From Lactuca virosa (taxonomy: Eukaryota > Streptophyta > Magnoliopsida > Asterales > Asteraceae), in NCBI GenBank assembly GCA_928212115.1, contig CAKMRJ010005634.1:125615111-125679110 (forward strand): DNA of 64,000 nucleotides. Direction: 5' to 3'. The notes under the pieces are model-generated. The model saw only the letters and a list, made by a program, of their open reading frames with translations, ran no database searches and had not been told where the DNA came from. The translations under genes and the position numbers were made by a program. Positions 1-11,300 of the stretch are shown piece by piece (positions within the stretch are counted from its first letter, which is position 1; each line of letters opens with the position of its first letter).

Positions 1-365
1 AGATTCCATGCACCCCCATGGGTAAACTCCCTACCATCAGATTCGAAACGGTATAGTTCCATAGCCACCTGTATGAGAATGTCTTCATCCATATTCGCAT
101 GTTCATTATCCAGCTCGTTATAAATACGTTGAAAATGCTTGACCTTTTTTTTCAAATCCAGAAACTTCGCTTTGACATATCTTCTTATTTGATATTGAGT
201 ACGTCTCATTTGATGGTGAAACAAATGACATACACGAGACCAAAATGATCCAGCGCGAACTTGTGGCAGACCCAGTAGAAAATCCTCCTCTACAGTTACA
301 ATCCAAGCTTGAACCAAAGCGACCTCCTCTTCGTTGCTCCATCTAAGTGGTACATGTGAGTCCAT
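1..365 (-). CDS. SANT/Myb-like NAM-associated protein, 3' part outside window
   Basis: An open frame of about 121 codons begins at the ATG ending at base 365 and runs off the left edge without a stop. Right after the start it reads LRWSNEEEVALVQAW, the SANT/Myb-like start of a large plant family often labelled 'glutathione S-transferase T3-like' or 'NAM-associated'. The family pattern continues: GSFW at about residue 40, then a basic stretch with LDLKKKVKHFQRIY at about 70, then DEDILIQVAM near 95. Such proteins are related to the Myb-like ORF1 of PIF/Harbinger transposons; their cellular role is mostly unknown. A shorter ATG frame at 118-342 on the same strand lies in another phase and lacks the motif. 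Family assignment is fairly sure; whether it is a working gene cannot be told from a fragment. Confidence 0.6.
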   Translation of the reverse strand, partial: MDSHVPLRWSNEEEVALVQAWIVTVEEDFLLGLPQVRAGSFWSRVCHLFHHQMRRTQYQIRRYVKAKFLDLKKKVKHFQRIYNELDNEHANMDEDILIQVAMELYRFESDGREFTHGGAWN

Positions 366-721
366 AGATGCAAGGTGAAAATGCAATGTGATACAATTAA
401 AATGGATATCAACAACAATTTATAGCGACTACTTATTTTCCCGATGCAATGGCTTGTCACAACTCAAGTAGCAGTGTATTGTGTTGTCATTCGATGCAAT
501 GACTTGTCAATTCGAACATTGATCTCTTGTGTTCTCAGTTAGTACACCGCGGTCTTCAGTTAAGTTGGACTATGAATTGCAAACAAGTTAGAAGATTTGA
601 CTGCGATTTTGTGTATAAACTACTATAAATTCACTTTAAGTTAAAAAAAACATTTTACTAAACGATATTATACTTATTCATATATTATTTTTGAAAATTT
701 ACTCTCTTTGTTTCACTAAAA
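366..721. other. AT-rich spacer with scattered short repeats
   Basis: No gene is visible. The stretch contains variants of ATGCAATGGCTTGTCA / ATGCAATGACTTGTCA at about 436 and 500, and GGACTATGAATTGCAAA near 570. These words recur as CAGTGACTTGTCA and GGACTATGATTTGCAG around 2000-2180, so the two spacers share repeat vocabulary. This could be subterminal repeat sequence of one transposon enclosing the SANT-like fragments, but I could not define terminal inverted repeats. Confidence 0.3.
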
Positions 722-1066
722 ATGAATTCAATACCATGGAGCAATGAGGAGTACTTGGTTCTTACACGTGCATATATTCATGTGTAGGAAACGAGCAAGT
801 TGAACGATCCAATGTTTTGGACTCGTTTAACCAATATCTTCAACGCTGAAAACCGAATGACTACAGCAAACCATCGTAAAGAAATGGATCTTAGCAAGAT
901 GGTATGAAATGAAAACTGAAGTTCTATTATTCAACGATCTTTATATCAAAATTGACGACACCCATTTAAATGTACTGAGGAGATCATCTTGGAAACTGCT
1001 AAGGAGGAATACAAGTCATTAAGGAAGGTTGGGGAATTCCAGTTTGAAGCCCCTTGGAAGATTTGA
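722..1066 (+). pseudogene. Broken SANT/Myb-like NAM-associated gene
   Basis: The plus strand opens with an ATG at 722 and reads IPWSNEEYLVLTRAYIHV, the same SANT-like start as the gene at 1-365 in the opposite orientation. A stop (TAG) follows within 25 codons. The reading then continues with FWTRLTNIFNAEN, loses frame near 880, resumes as ARWYEMKTEVLLFND, and ends in another frame with EFQFEAPWKI and a TGA at 1064-1066. The last piece matches the aromatic C-terminal block of the family ('F.F..aWki'). With one premature stop and two or more frame changes this is a pseudogene. Confidence 0.55.
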
Positions 1067-1353
1067 AATAAGCCCGTTTATTTAATATCTATTTCTACTT
1101 ATCAGGGTGTGTACTAGTTTCTTTTCATGTATTACGTATGTATTGGATGCACCTCTATGTTTAATTTTAATTACTAAAATGCTCATGCATTAGTTTAACC
1201 GTACATTACAATACATTACTAACAACAATTTCATGAACCATTAAACTTAAAACATTACAAATATTCCAAGTATACACCTTAAACTTAAAACATTACTAAC
1301 AACAACGCATAAACTTTAACTATTAAACAAAACCATTACATGAAACATTAAAC
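1067..1353. other. AT-rich spacer with a short dispersed repeat
   Basis: No gene is seen. The phrase TTAAACTTAAAACATTAC occurs about three times between 1240 and 1372, at uneven spacing. Confidence 0.3.
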
Positions 1354-1737
1354 TTAAAACATTACTACAAACAAATCATTAAAATAAAAAACAAGTCCAT
1401 GGGTTATCTTTAACCGAAAATAGAGCGGTCTACATGAAATACTGATTATTTTAACAACCTTCCAAACGTCCTCATATTCGAAGTCTCTGCCTTCACGCTC
1501 CAAGATGTAAAAATCTTTAACAACTTCCAAGAACTCTTCTTCGTCTCGACAATGAACTTTGGTACTTTTCGCATAATTACACGCTCGATTGAACCACATG
1601 ACTTCTTCCTTTACATCCATCCATTTACTAACAACATCTGATTGTTGTCGTTGTTGTCCTTCTCCCATCTCATTGTTGAACAAAGCTGTTATGCTGGTCC
1701 ATTCATCACCTACTAGGCAATGCGGGGGAGCAAGCAA
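1354..1737 (-). pseudogene. SANT/NAM-associated fragment
   Basis: A 127-codon minus-strand frame contains the central and C-terminal blocks of the same SANT-like family: DEWTSITALFNNEMG, then SDVVSKWMDVKEEVMWFN, then DFEYEDVWKVV, where the family usually has 'F.F..aWkvl'. The N-terminal SANT start is missing. Upstream, between 1740 and about 1890, related residues can be read only through several stops. The last 20-odd codons are AT-rich read-through and probably not part of the original protein. It lies convergent with the copy at 722-1066. Confidence 0.45.
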
Positions 1738-1948
1738 CAGTACACACTCCTTAACACTAAGCCAACATTATGTTAGAACCAACAGCTCGTTTGTCGTCCG
1801 TGGTCATTCAGAATTGGAAGCATGTACTTCATTCGAAGAAGTTGCTGCATTCGACGACATTTGTAAATATGCGAGTTGGTTTCGTTTAGATGATATGGGT
1901 GTTCGTTTCGTAGAGCTTAAACATCTATTTAAAATAATAAATAGAGGA

Positions 1949-2180
1949 CTATGAATTACAAATTTGACTACGAAATGGTTGCATTTGGACTATGATTTGT
2001 AGGTTACTGCAGTGACTTATCATGTCAAACAACCATTTATGTCTTGTCACTTCAAAGTTTGACTACGATTTGCAGGTTAATACAGTGACTTGTCATTAAT
2101 GTGTAGTCATTTCAAAGTTAACTATGAATTACAACTCTGACTACGAAATTGTTGCATTTGGACTATGATTTGCAGATTAC
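1949..2180. repeat. Imperfect direct repeat, spacing about 175 bp
   Basis: The phrase CTATGAATTACAA...TGACTACGAAAT.GTTGCATTTGGACTATGATTTG occurs at about 1949-2000 and again at about 2123-2177. Between the copies are shorter repeats of TTGACTACGATTTGCAGGTTA and CAGTGACTT.TCAT. It is non-coding. Confidence 0.5.
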
Positions 2181-2234
2181 TAGTATGTATAAATACCACT
2201 TATAGGACCATTTTATTAAAATCTCGACTTTATT

Positions 2235-2587
2235 ATGAGTTCCTCACAAAATTTCGAAATTTGCTCATGCAACGAAGTAGATTGTTACTACTGCGATGCA
2301 GTCGACCCTTTTTTACACCCTCTTCAGCAAACCCATATATGTCGGATGAAAATTTTGAAGAAATGAAAAAGGCTGAAGAACAACAAGAACAGGATAAAGA
2401 GTCATCCCGACTTCTCAGTCAACGTCGTAATGAAATTGCATCGGAATGCAAACAAGCTCAAGAATGGATAGACCTCAATAAAAACAAAATCAAAGAGCAT
2501 GAAGAATGGATAAAAAAGACTAAGAAGACAATCAAAATGACTGAAAAATGGCTTGCTGAGAAGGACACGCAGAATATATACCTTTAA
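2235..2587 (+). pseudogene. Small Cys-rich/coiled-coil protein remnant, unknown
   Basis: I do not recognise this family. From the ATG at 2235 one frame reads a short Cys-rich start (C-S-C-x5-C-x2-C, within the first 20 residues) for about 36 codons. A second frame takes over near 2330 and runs to the TAA at 2585-2587. That second frame is charged and heptad-like, rich in E, K and Q (for example EEMKKAEEQQEQDKESSRLL and IKEHEEWIKKTKKTIKMTEK), so it is predicted to be a coiled coil. A one-base frame change between two plausible halves suggests a pseudogene; an unrecognised intron is the alternative. It sits between the SANT-like fragments and the MULE. Confidence 0.35.
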
Positions 2588-2777
2588 GCTTGGTGTTTTA
2601 GGGATGACTATATACCGTTAAGCTTCATTTGTTGTTATAATCTGCAAACTAAATATTATAATATAAAAGCTTCATTAGTTGTTATAATATGCAAACTTAA
2701 CTAAAATATGAAACCATAACATCTTATAAGATTTAATAAAAACATTACAAAACATAATAAGTTAACAACTCTTCATT
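2588..2777. other. AT-rich spacer downstream of the MULE
   Basis: This short stretch contains a repeated phrase (AAGCTTCATT.GTTGTTATAAT, twice near 2620 and 2668). No gene or terminal inverted repeat could be recognised. Confidence 0.3.
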
Positions 2778-3393
2778 TTAAGGTTGTTTTATTTCAAAAT
2801 CGGCGTGATAGGTTTGTGTGCAACTCGCAGAACCACCAATATTAAATGTCATTTCTGTAGTAGAAATTGTCGTGCGACGTGCTCCACTACCGGACACCCT
2901 TCCAGTACAATTGTTTCTCGTGTGTCCTACTTGACCACATGTAGAACACTCTTTTCTAATTGGACCCTCGCCTTGGGATGGAATGCGGTCTGTGTTTCTT
3001 GGCCTGCCTGGCTGACGTTTATCCATTATAGGTGGCTTAACAACATCAAATCATCGGGGATCTCCCATTCGGATGGCTTTGGAAAAGGGTTTACTGATTC
3101 GTCATACATTTTCCTCAGTGCTTCGGTAAAGTAAGCATTTAATGCAAACCTCGAGTAGTCTTGGTAATTGTTGACTATTAAACATCTTATGACATGACCA
3201 CAAGGTATGCCATCGAGTTACCAATGCCTAAATGTACATGTCATTTGTTGGAAATCAACAATCACGTTTTGTGCCCCCTTTTTGACCTCGCATTTCGTAT
3301 TTGAGATCATGTGAACATCCCACTTACTAAAAGTTTTTTTGTTTTCTTTTACAATAGCATCGGCCCAAGGGGTGAGTGTTGTTGTTGCTTCCG

Positions 3394-3471
3394 CTTAAAA
3401 AATATACAAAATTACAAAATTAAGATCAATAACATTTAATAAAACATTAATATTAAAAATTAACTTAATAC
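3394..3471 (-). other. Intron 2 of the MULE transposase gene
   Basis: On the minus strand the coding match stops at WWFQICNFAG and resumes at TLTPWADAIVKEN. Between them is an AT-rich 78-base segment starting CAG|GTATTAAG and ending TTTTTTAAG. The boundary fits a GT-AG intron in phase with both flanks. Confidence 0.6.
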
Positions 3472-4111
3472 CTGCAAAGTTACATATTTGAAACCACCAT
3501 TGTTGCATTGTTGCACGAAAAAAATCGATCAACATAAGTATCGGCACCTTACGTGCGTGTCTAGATAATGCATTTATAGACCCCGCACTGTTAGACGACA
3601 TATAATTGTATCGGTTCCCTCTAAAATGTGCCCTAGACCAAGTTTCTATATTTATACTTTTTAAGTATTCTCATACTGGTTCTTTTGTCTTTTTCATAAC
3701 TTCCATGGCAGCGTCAAAAGCATCAACTGTATACGCCCTACAAGCCTCCCAAAAAATTCCTTTAACTGTGTTACTCTTCCCGAATCTAGATACTATGTTG
3801 AAATACAAATGGACACCACATATTCCGTGATGAGCGTGAGGAAAAATGTTGGCAACGGATGTCGCTATAGATGGAGACCTATCAAATATAATTGTAAGCT
3901 CCTCCATATTGCCTATGCAATCACGTAGTTTTTGAAAAAACCATGTGTAAGAATTTGTACACTCATTTTTGCATATACCATATGCAACCGGTAATATTTG
4001 GTTCTGTCCGTCCTTAGTAACTGCAAGTGACATGATACCTTTGAACTCCCCCTTTAGGTGGGCTCCATCTACTACAAGGGTCGGTTTACAAAAATTGACA
4101 AAAGCGCGTAC

Positions 4112-4174
4112 CTACAATACATTGTATATCTATTCAAATACACCAAAATAAAAATAATATATTAAAATACTAAC
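4112..4174 (-). other. Intron 1 of the MULE transposase gene
   Basis: The frame ends at LYVTLGCS, followed by GTTAGTATTTT, and resumes after TTGTAG with VRAFVNFCKPTLVVDGAH. The 63-base insert is AT-rich, has GT-AG ends and lies in phase 0, at a point where intact family members read straight through. Confidence 0.65.
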
Positions 4175-5496
4175 CGAGCAACCAAGTGTGACGTACAAAA
4201 ACTCAAAGCGAACATCACCATCTGTTTGCATATGTGTCACCGTACCCGGATTATGTTTGACCAAATTGTGGAAATAAGCCGGAAGTTTGGTAAAAGAATC
4301 CTCTTTCGTACCCCTTAACAACATCAATGCATATTGCTTCGCACGCCAAGCCTGATGGTATGAGATATTGATATTCAATTGAGCATTCATATCATTAATA
4401 ATATCTTTTCCCCGATAAACTCTACTATAATCTTCAGCCAAAACATTAGCAAGATATTCACCCAAAACATATTTGTTTGCTTGTCGATGATTAGGTTGCA
4501 AAATTGTTGAAGAACATGTGTGTACATCAACAAATTTATTCACTTGGAAAAGTCCACCAGAATTTTTAATTTCTTTTGCTCTTAGTAACCAAGAACACTT
4601 TTTCGAAATACACACAACCTCATACCTTGATTTGGTGGATCTACTTGTCCTCGTCTGAAAACCTTCTTGAAGACATTTTTTCCCAATAGCCCATTTTAGA
4701 AGTTCTTTGTTGTTAAATATACTCTCACATTCAATCTTTTAAAGATTGATGTCTACCATCTGAGTTGGGATATCTTCATAAATATCAACTTGACATGCTG
4801 GTACAGGGGGCATACCGTAAAAAAGGTTATCGGGAAACTTAGCTTTAACTTCATCACCTAACTCATCTCCATCTGAATTGCTTTGTAAGTCGGTTGTATC
4901 TAAAGCTACATCAGCAACATCAACATAATCCCCGTAAACATGCATTTTTTCATCTTTTTGAGTCATAACTTTTTTCTTTTTTACTTTTATCTACTACACG
5001 CCTATTCGTAACTTTAACTTCTTGTTCGGGAACATCAACACAAAGACCACCCACGTCATTAAGATATGTACCAACATCATCATCACCAACATACTTGTAA
5101 TTCTCAGGATCCACATAGTGAATAGGTGGATAACTAACATTAACATTTTCATCAACACTGTGAAATTGAGGTACACTAGGAGTATTGAAAGTACCTATCA
5201 GATCGTTTCTCCCTTTATAGCTACATAAATTAGCAACCGACTGATTTCCACTCTAGCCAACCTCATTAACCTCATCTCCTTCATCAACCACCACAAAACA
5301 CTTTCATAGCCCTTCCTCCACTACATTTGATTACATTTATCAACATTCTAACATCCATGTCTTCAACCATGGCTATATAATGATTCAATTCAGGATGATG
5401 GAAACGAAGGCTAATTTTATATTTGTCTAACAAACCAATTTTACTTCTCACCAAAGATAAAAACCCACTATAACTAATATACTCAGAAAATATCAA

Positions 5497-5821
<325 letters not shown>

Positions 5822-5833
5822 AACCAAGAAATT

Positions 5834-6030
5834 CGCAGATGGACATAGTCCATCTGCGATTTTAGCCTGGAAAAGCCTATATATATACAAAAAAAATAAA
5901 AATAAAAATAAACCATCTGCGAATGTATAAGTGGCTAAAGCACGTTTATGCTTTAGCCACTTGTACATTCACATATGAATAGGCAAAATCGCAGATGAGG
6001 TGGTTCCATCTGCGATTTAAGTGGCTAAAT
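5834..6030. repeat. Three adjacent hairpins built from two short words
   Basis: Hairpin 1 (5834-5858): arms CGCAGATGGAC / GTCCATCTGCG around a 3-base loop. Hairpin 2 (5921-5970): 22-base arms, 21 of 22 paired, starting GAATGTATAAGTGGC with loop CGTTTA. Hairpin 3 (5986-6018): AAATCGCAGATG / CATCTGCGATTT around 9 bases. The words CATCTGCG and AAGTGGCTAAA recur in both orientations. Such mosaics are typical of foldback or CACTA-type subterminal DNA, but no TIR or coding part was found. Confidence 0.6.
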
Positions 6031-6039
6031 TTGCAATTT

Positions 6040-6530
6040 TGTTTTTTTTTTGCTATTTTCCACAAAATAATTAATGTATTTGGCTAAATTTGCAATTTTC
6101 TCTAAAACTAATTGTTTACATACTTAATTTTATGTATGTGTTGGTATAAATTCGAGTTGGTCAATGATTTAATATAAATTTAGAAAAAATAACTTGCTTT
6201 TTTAAGTACGTGTCGGTATAAATTCGAATTTGTCTATATTTCGTACTTCTTTTTTTATTGTTTTCGTGCTTATTTTTATGTACGCTTCCCACTTATGAGT
6301 TGGGTCACATATAATATGTTTTTAATTATTTGAATTTTCATTCTTAAACTTTAAATAGATAAATCTTACTTATTCATTTTTATATACGTGTAGGTATAAA
6401 TTTTAGTTTCTTTATGTTTACGTGCTTATTTTTATGTACGTTTCCTATGTATGAATTTGGTCACATATAACTCATTTTCATTAGGCGGTATATATTGGAG
6501 TTAGTCAGTGATATCAATATTGTATATTTG
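6040..6530. repeat. Diverged tandem repeat, about 155 bp
   Basis: The phrase CGTGCTTATTTTTATGTACG, followed about ten bases on by a variant of TATGAGTTGGGTCACATATAA, occurs near 6266 and again near 6421. TACGTGT.GGTATAAATT. occurs near 6208 and 6383. Copies are diverged and non-coding. The left part repeats GGCTAAATTTGCAATTTT (6022 and 6081), linking it to the hairpin cluster. Confidence 0.45.
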
Positions 6531-8119
6531 TCTACCAACAAATGCAATTGTACCTAAATTTTATTAATATAATCATCAACATTAAACTTACAAAACAAAT
6601 TGGTGGTAGGGTGTCAAACCCAACAAATAAAAGGATACAATATAGTCCAAAAACATTGTTATATTGCACTAAAAAGAAGTACACTGCAAGTAGGGTCAAT
6701 CCTCAGAGACACAGACACAGGAAAAAAGTCTATAACTCTTTCCGTAATGTACTTTGGTCACAAAAGTGGGTTTTGTTCTCAAGATGTTAAATATGTAAAT
6801 AACAATCCATTTTGAAAACATGTAGAAAATTTAATAGATTTGTAAACAATGAATTAAATGGTTCCAATTCCAGTTCTCAGTGTCGTCATTTAACTTGATT
6901 ATGCATTGACGTGATTCATAATTACCATTCTAAGTTGGTATTAAAAGATATTAACATGCTCTAATACCTCTCGCTTTCCAAATTATTTAACCAAAATACG
7001 CTCTTTGACTAGACCTAGCTTTACTAATCCAACCTAAACACGCTCTTAAATTGTATTGAAAAAACGCATTAAGTTCATTAGAATTTTCCTACCAGTGTTC
7101 ATTTCTTCTCGTATACTCGAAAGTGCAAAAATATGTGATATATGTTCAACAATAAGAAAACATATTGTTTGTTACCAATTATTAACTTCACAAGGCGATT
7201 AGGCGCCACACAAAGTCATTTAACTACATAAGAATTCAATTCATATAAGTGGTCAATCAAAGACAAATCAAATTCAAGGAATCCAGTTAAAACAAGAACA
7301 CAATCACTAGAATAGGGCCATAAGCAGAACATCAAGTCAGCGATCAACATATTTTGAACAAGAACTAGAAAATTTGGTGTTTTTAGCCACACATGTCTAA
7401 AACCAAATCAAACAAAGAGATGAAATTTAATGTGTTTAATACTTACAAACTGAAATTACTAGAATTTTCAATGATTATAAGCCTTCCAAAATCGCACCTA
7501 GTTGCTCCCAAAACCCTCTCTATGAAAATTGTCTCTATGAATACATATACCAATAAGTCTTAATGGAAAGCAAGTTATGAGGCTTCAATTCTAGCACCAT
7601 TTGCAAGAAGGATGGGGAATGGAGAAGGCTAGAAGTCCTCAACACTTCAAGGAAAAGGGAAGAAGAAAAACTAGCATTTTTGTTCACCATATGTTTCCTT
7701 ATATACTCAAAAGTAAAAGATAAGGCCATCCCTATATTAAATGTGAGCACCAGGTTTTATAAGAGAGTATGGGTTATTATGAAGTCAAACAAGCTACTTC
7801 TTGTCCTTTCATGCATGCTCACGATTTTATGAAGAAAGAATGGAGCCAAGAAGTGTTATTCACTTAAACATGTAGCTAGTAGTTGGATCTCAACTAAAAA
7901 ACTTACTCTTAGTGTCTAATAAGTTGTATATAACATATATATTCCTACCTTATGAATAGAACTAGTTTTTGTTTTCTTTTGTTATTATTTCCTAGAAACA
8001 ATAATTCTAAATATATTGGTAATATATATATTTTTTTCATAAAATAATGTTTTTCCAATAAAATACAAGTGTTGACATTTATTAATAATCAAAATTATTC
8101 TAACAAATAATCAATTAGT
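6531..8119. other. Non-coding repeat-like DNA, class unknown
   Basis: No gene is supported; the small frames (82 aa at 6542, 71 aa at 6600, 71 aa at 7535) resemble nothing I know. Around 6600-6700 the text TAGGGTGTCAAACCC and GTAGGGTCAATCCTCAGAGAC resembles a dispersed non-coding plant repeat. The part from about 7540 has an LTR-like character comparable in layout to the C1 LTR, ending in the match described at 8120-8254. I could not fix an end. Confidence 0.3.
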
Positions 8120-8199
8120 AATAAATTGCTATAAGGTGTAACCCTATAGGATCATATGTAATAAATTGCTATAAGGTGTAACCCTATAGGATCATATGT
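8120..8199. repeat. 40-bp perfect tandem duplication
   Basis: The unit AATAAATTGCTATAAGGTGT + AACCCTATAGGATCATATGT occurs twice head to tail (8120-8159, 8160-8199) without a mismatch, so it is recent or converted. Confidence 0.85.
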
Positions 8200-8254
8200 C
8201 ATTAACAATATCATTCTAATGACTCTTAAGCATAAAGATCTTTCAATCCTTTCC
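8120..8254 (-). repeat. Copia LTR-like end, relic
   Basis: The text GTGTAACCC..TAGGATCATATG, then AACAATATCATTCTAATGAC, then CTTAAGCATAAAGATCTTTCAAT matches the end of the C1 LTRs in the same order (GTGTGACCC, AGCAATATCACTTTAATATG, CTTGAGCATACAAGATCCTTCA). It is probably a related solo or truncated LTR whose other end is too diverged to place, perhaps extending left to about 7500. Confidence 0.4.
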
Positions 8255-8943
8255 ACGTTGTTTGGATGGGGAGGATCCAAAGTAGAATCCTGGTATGTGT
8301 TTTATATGTATAAAATTTTGAAAGATTCAAATTTATAACCCTTATCTATTTGACTAAACTAAAACACAAATTAGGCAGTATACCTAGTCGCGTAGTAGTG
8401 TAGTAAAGTAAGTAAGACATCGAACATAAGGAATAAAGTCAGTTTGGAATTTAAAATTGCTAAAACTTAATATAATTATTAAACTAAAAATTAATAAAAA
8501 AGGTTGTTATCTGATTTTGCAAGTTCAGAAAAACTTAATTTACTATTAACTGGAAAGAAACTAAAAATGGGTTTTAACAAGAGAATTAAGAAACTTTCGT
8601 TTAGCTTCGAATCATCTTTTTTCCTATGAGTAATTTTGACTATGGATTACTTCTGTTCGTTTCCAATTTTATAATCACTAACTCTCATGGTCAGACTAAT
8701 TAGCTTACTTTAATCTATGACGTTTAATCACAATGGTCATGTAGACTAAGGACACTTAATTGATTTTATTGAATATTCGGACTATGAATGAATAGATCTA
8801 GGTTTGCCTTCTTATGGTCAATTCGGAAAAATTAGCAATTATTATGGTTAAATAATGATTTCCAACATAATTAAGCAACAAACTTTATTACCTATACTAG
8901 GACATGGTCAATCTATAGCTCTAGCAATTTAATGGTCATAAAC
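8255..8943. other. Non-coding repeat unit, left half
   Basis: The stretch contains TAGTCGCGTAGTAGTGTAGT and repeated ATGGTCA words (about six times in 8690-8940), in the style of a dispersed plant repeat that I cannot name. It breaks off at the C1 LTR and appears to resume at 20251. No protein is encoded. Confidence 0.35.
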
Positions 8944-9880
8944 TGTTGGGTTTTTATTCAAAATTAGTTTCAAAACATGATTTTAGGCAACGGAAGACTT
9001 GATAATTTGAATAACATAAAACAAGTTTAAACCCACCAAGGATCTTCTTGCAAGTTGTAGAAAGATTAAAACACCAACCAAAAAAAGGACGAAGAAATAA
9101 CAACCTTTGTAGTTCTTTGGGTCCTCTTTTGAAACTTGGAAGTTGATGAAGAATGATGAAGTTTAGAGGAACCACCAATGACTCAACTTAATGTAGAATG
9201 CTAGTTCTTTTTGTATAAAACTCTTAAGACTCTTAAGATTTATGTTCTTATTAAAATAAGAACATAAAAAGAGCATCAAGAACTAAGTAATCTTCATGTA
9301 TGAAGAAAAGATGAGAGAGAACCTAACATGCATGCATGTTATGGTTTTGTCAGTGTGCAAGAGTAAGAGATGAAAACCTTCATAAAGGAGCTCTTTTACA
9401 CAAGAGTTCTTAACCATTTAAGCCCTCTCTTGCCAATATACCACATGTCCCCCATGCTTGTACGGTTAGACATTACTTGTGAATAAATTAACATGAAAGC
9501 CATGCCATCAAATTCTTCTCTTGGTTTCGAAAATAAGAGCTAACAAGAAGACAAAAACTTTATATTTAATAAAGCAATTTTATAAAATATAAAATTATCT
9601 TTTTGGTAAAAGAAAAAAGAATTTATCTAGTCCAAAATGTTGTGCATAAATTATTAATTCATACCATATGAATTATGTAATAATTACTTATTAATGAAAA
9701 TTATTATTTCCATGATATAAATAACTTCCAATCAATTATAAGAGTTTATTGAATATTTATTAAAACCAATTTCTAATAAATAATCAATTGTATCAAGTTT
9801 TTGTTAGTGTGACCCATTAGTATTATATGTTAATTAGCAATATCACTTTAATATGATTCTTGAGCATACAAGATCCTTCA
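8944..9880 (-). repeat. C1 3' LTR
   Basis: 937 bases beginning TGTTGGGTTTTTATTC and ending AAGATCCTTCA on the plus strand (inverted TG...CA ends). It matches 19326-20250 throughout, with scattered substitutions and small indels, implying an old insertion. Confidence 0.85.
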
Positions 9881-11300
9881 ATATCCCACTTGCACAAGAC
9901 TCATATTAGACTGATATAGATAGTGGTGAACGTCTAACAACATTTCACTGCCCCCAACGACATATGACTTTGTGCCATTCTATCAACACCCAATTCCCAA
10001 AAATCTCAAAGCTACAACTGGTGTATAAGGTAAGTTTATCAGTTATCTCTTTTGTTACAAACATCATGTTAAACATGAGATAAGGATCATGATTAATCTC
10101 ATTGGGTGTTCAGCTTTTGGTAAGGCACCTTAGATGTCTAACTTTCAACACATAAGAGGAACAAATCCCATCTTGATTACATAATCCTCTTGCATAGTTC
10201 ACACCTTACCTAAAAATGGCTTTTATAATTGGCTGATTAAGGACCAACGTGTGACCATATCTAAGCACAATACTCCCTACAAATAAGTTCCACTATTTAT
10301 CTCAGGTGTTAAAGAAACAAAAATAGTACCTTTTCATCAAGTATCATTCATGATAACGATCCATGAGATGATCTTGATGTGGGTTAGTTCAATACCAGGT
10401 CTCTGACAAGTACCTATGAAACTTGGTTGCAACACATTGCCTACCTTCATCTGGTGAAAGTCAACGAATCCAATTCATATTAGTCTTACTTCATAATTGC
10501 TCCCACGATTACAACCGACTATCGAATTTTTTGGATAATAAGATTATTTATGGATTAAACATGTTAATGTAGAACACAACAACTATTAATGTGATGGTCA
10601 TATCCTAGTATATCAAAACATTATATAATAGTTGTTACAATGTTCCAATATCCAAATACTAAATCCAAATCAAAATACCATTTCTAGAATAATAAAGTCT
10701 TAAATATTTCTTTCGTTACATAGAGTCTCTTAGCTCGATTAAGTATACTCTCGAAGTCATAAATATTTCTATATGATCCTTGAATGGCAGAAATCAACAT
10801 AGTTTTTCAATGAACTCATTCATCCAATCATATTAGATTCCAACATCCAAAGTAATGTATTCTTATTTTGTAGTAGATTGTGTCATTTTGTTTTGCTTGG
10901 ACCTCATTCCAACTAAACTTACTCTTCATCCCACAATGAAGTTATAATCCAATTATAATTCATAATTATCTATGTTTGCTTAGAAATTAGAATCTTATGT
11001 AGCTCTTTACATGAAGATTTTATTCTAAGATAATTATCTCATATACATTCTCTTAGTTCTTCTAAAGTACTCTTAGAATGTTCCTATAGCCATTCGGTGA
11101 CGTAACCATGTATCTCATATATATTCTCTTAGTTCTTCTAAAGTACTCTTAGAATGTTCCTATAGCCATCCGGTGACTTAACCATGTATTCAATTGGTAT
11201 ATTATGATATGCTTATAGTATGATCCTATACCAGGTCTTACGCATAATGTGGCATAAATGATAAATTCATTTGCCAAACAAATCGAATATAAATCATTTC
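9881..11300 (-). other. C1 3' internal region
   Basis: This covers the polypurine tract next to the LTR and the tail of the copia internal region. On the minus strand it ends ...GACTCATATTAG-like text and GCAAGTGGGATAT, the layout seen between pol and the 3' LTR of copia elements. The RNase H part is too decayed to read. Confidence 0.5.
11035..11186. repeat. 76-bp tandem duplication in C1
   Basis: TATCTCATATACATTCTCTT... and TATCTCATATATATTCTCTT... lie head to tail at 11035-11110 and 11111-11186, with only about three differences. Confidence 0.85.

Larger units (their letters stand above)
2778..5496 (-). pseudogene. Mutator-like (MULE) transposase gene, decayed
   Basis: The minus strand carries a full MULE order. 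First is a PB1-like N-terminal block (5496-5290, SGFLSLVRSKIGLL and DVRMLI), then an acidic linker with DNA-binding N-terminal domain (5283-4175; CISKKCSWLLRAKE). The transposase core follows (4111-3602), with VVDGAHLKGEF, a second Asp in IIFDRSPS and HHGICGVH. Next are the SNSAGSINAL block (3600-3540), a SWIM-like region (about 3230-3190, PCGHV) and a CCHC knuckle CSTCGQVGHTRNNC (about 2946-2905). Breaks: in-frame stops near 5248, 4741, 3668 and 3211, and frame changes near 4960 and 3025. In SAGSINAL the residue that is normally Glu (catalytic in the family) is Gly, and one SWIM Cys is Phe. The element is therefore inactive. No terminal inverted repeats were found. Confidence 0.8.

Noticed and set aside
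118..342. 74-codon minus frame
   Set aside because: Out-of-phase shadow of the SANT-like gene at 1-365.
5921..5970. microRNA precursor
   Set aside because: A 50-base hairpin with a 6-base loop is too short for a typical plant precursor and is built of repeat words.
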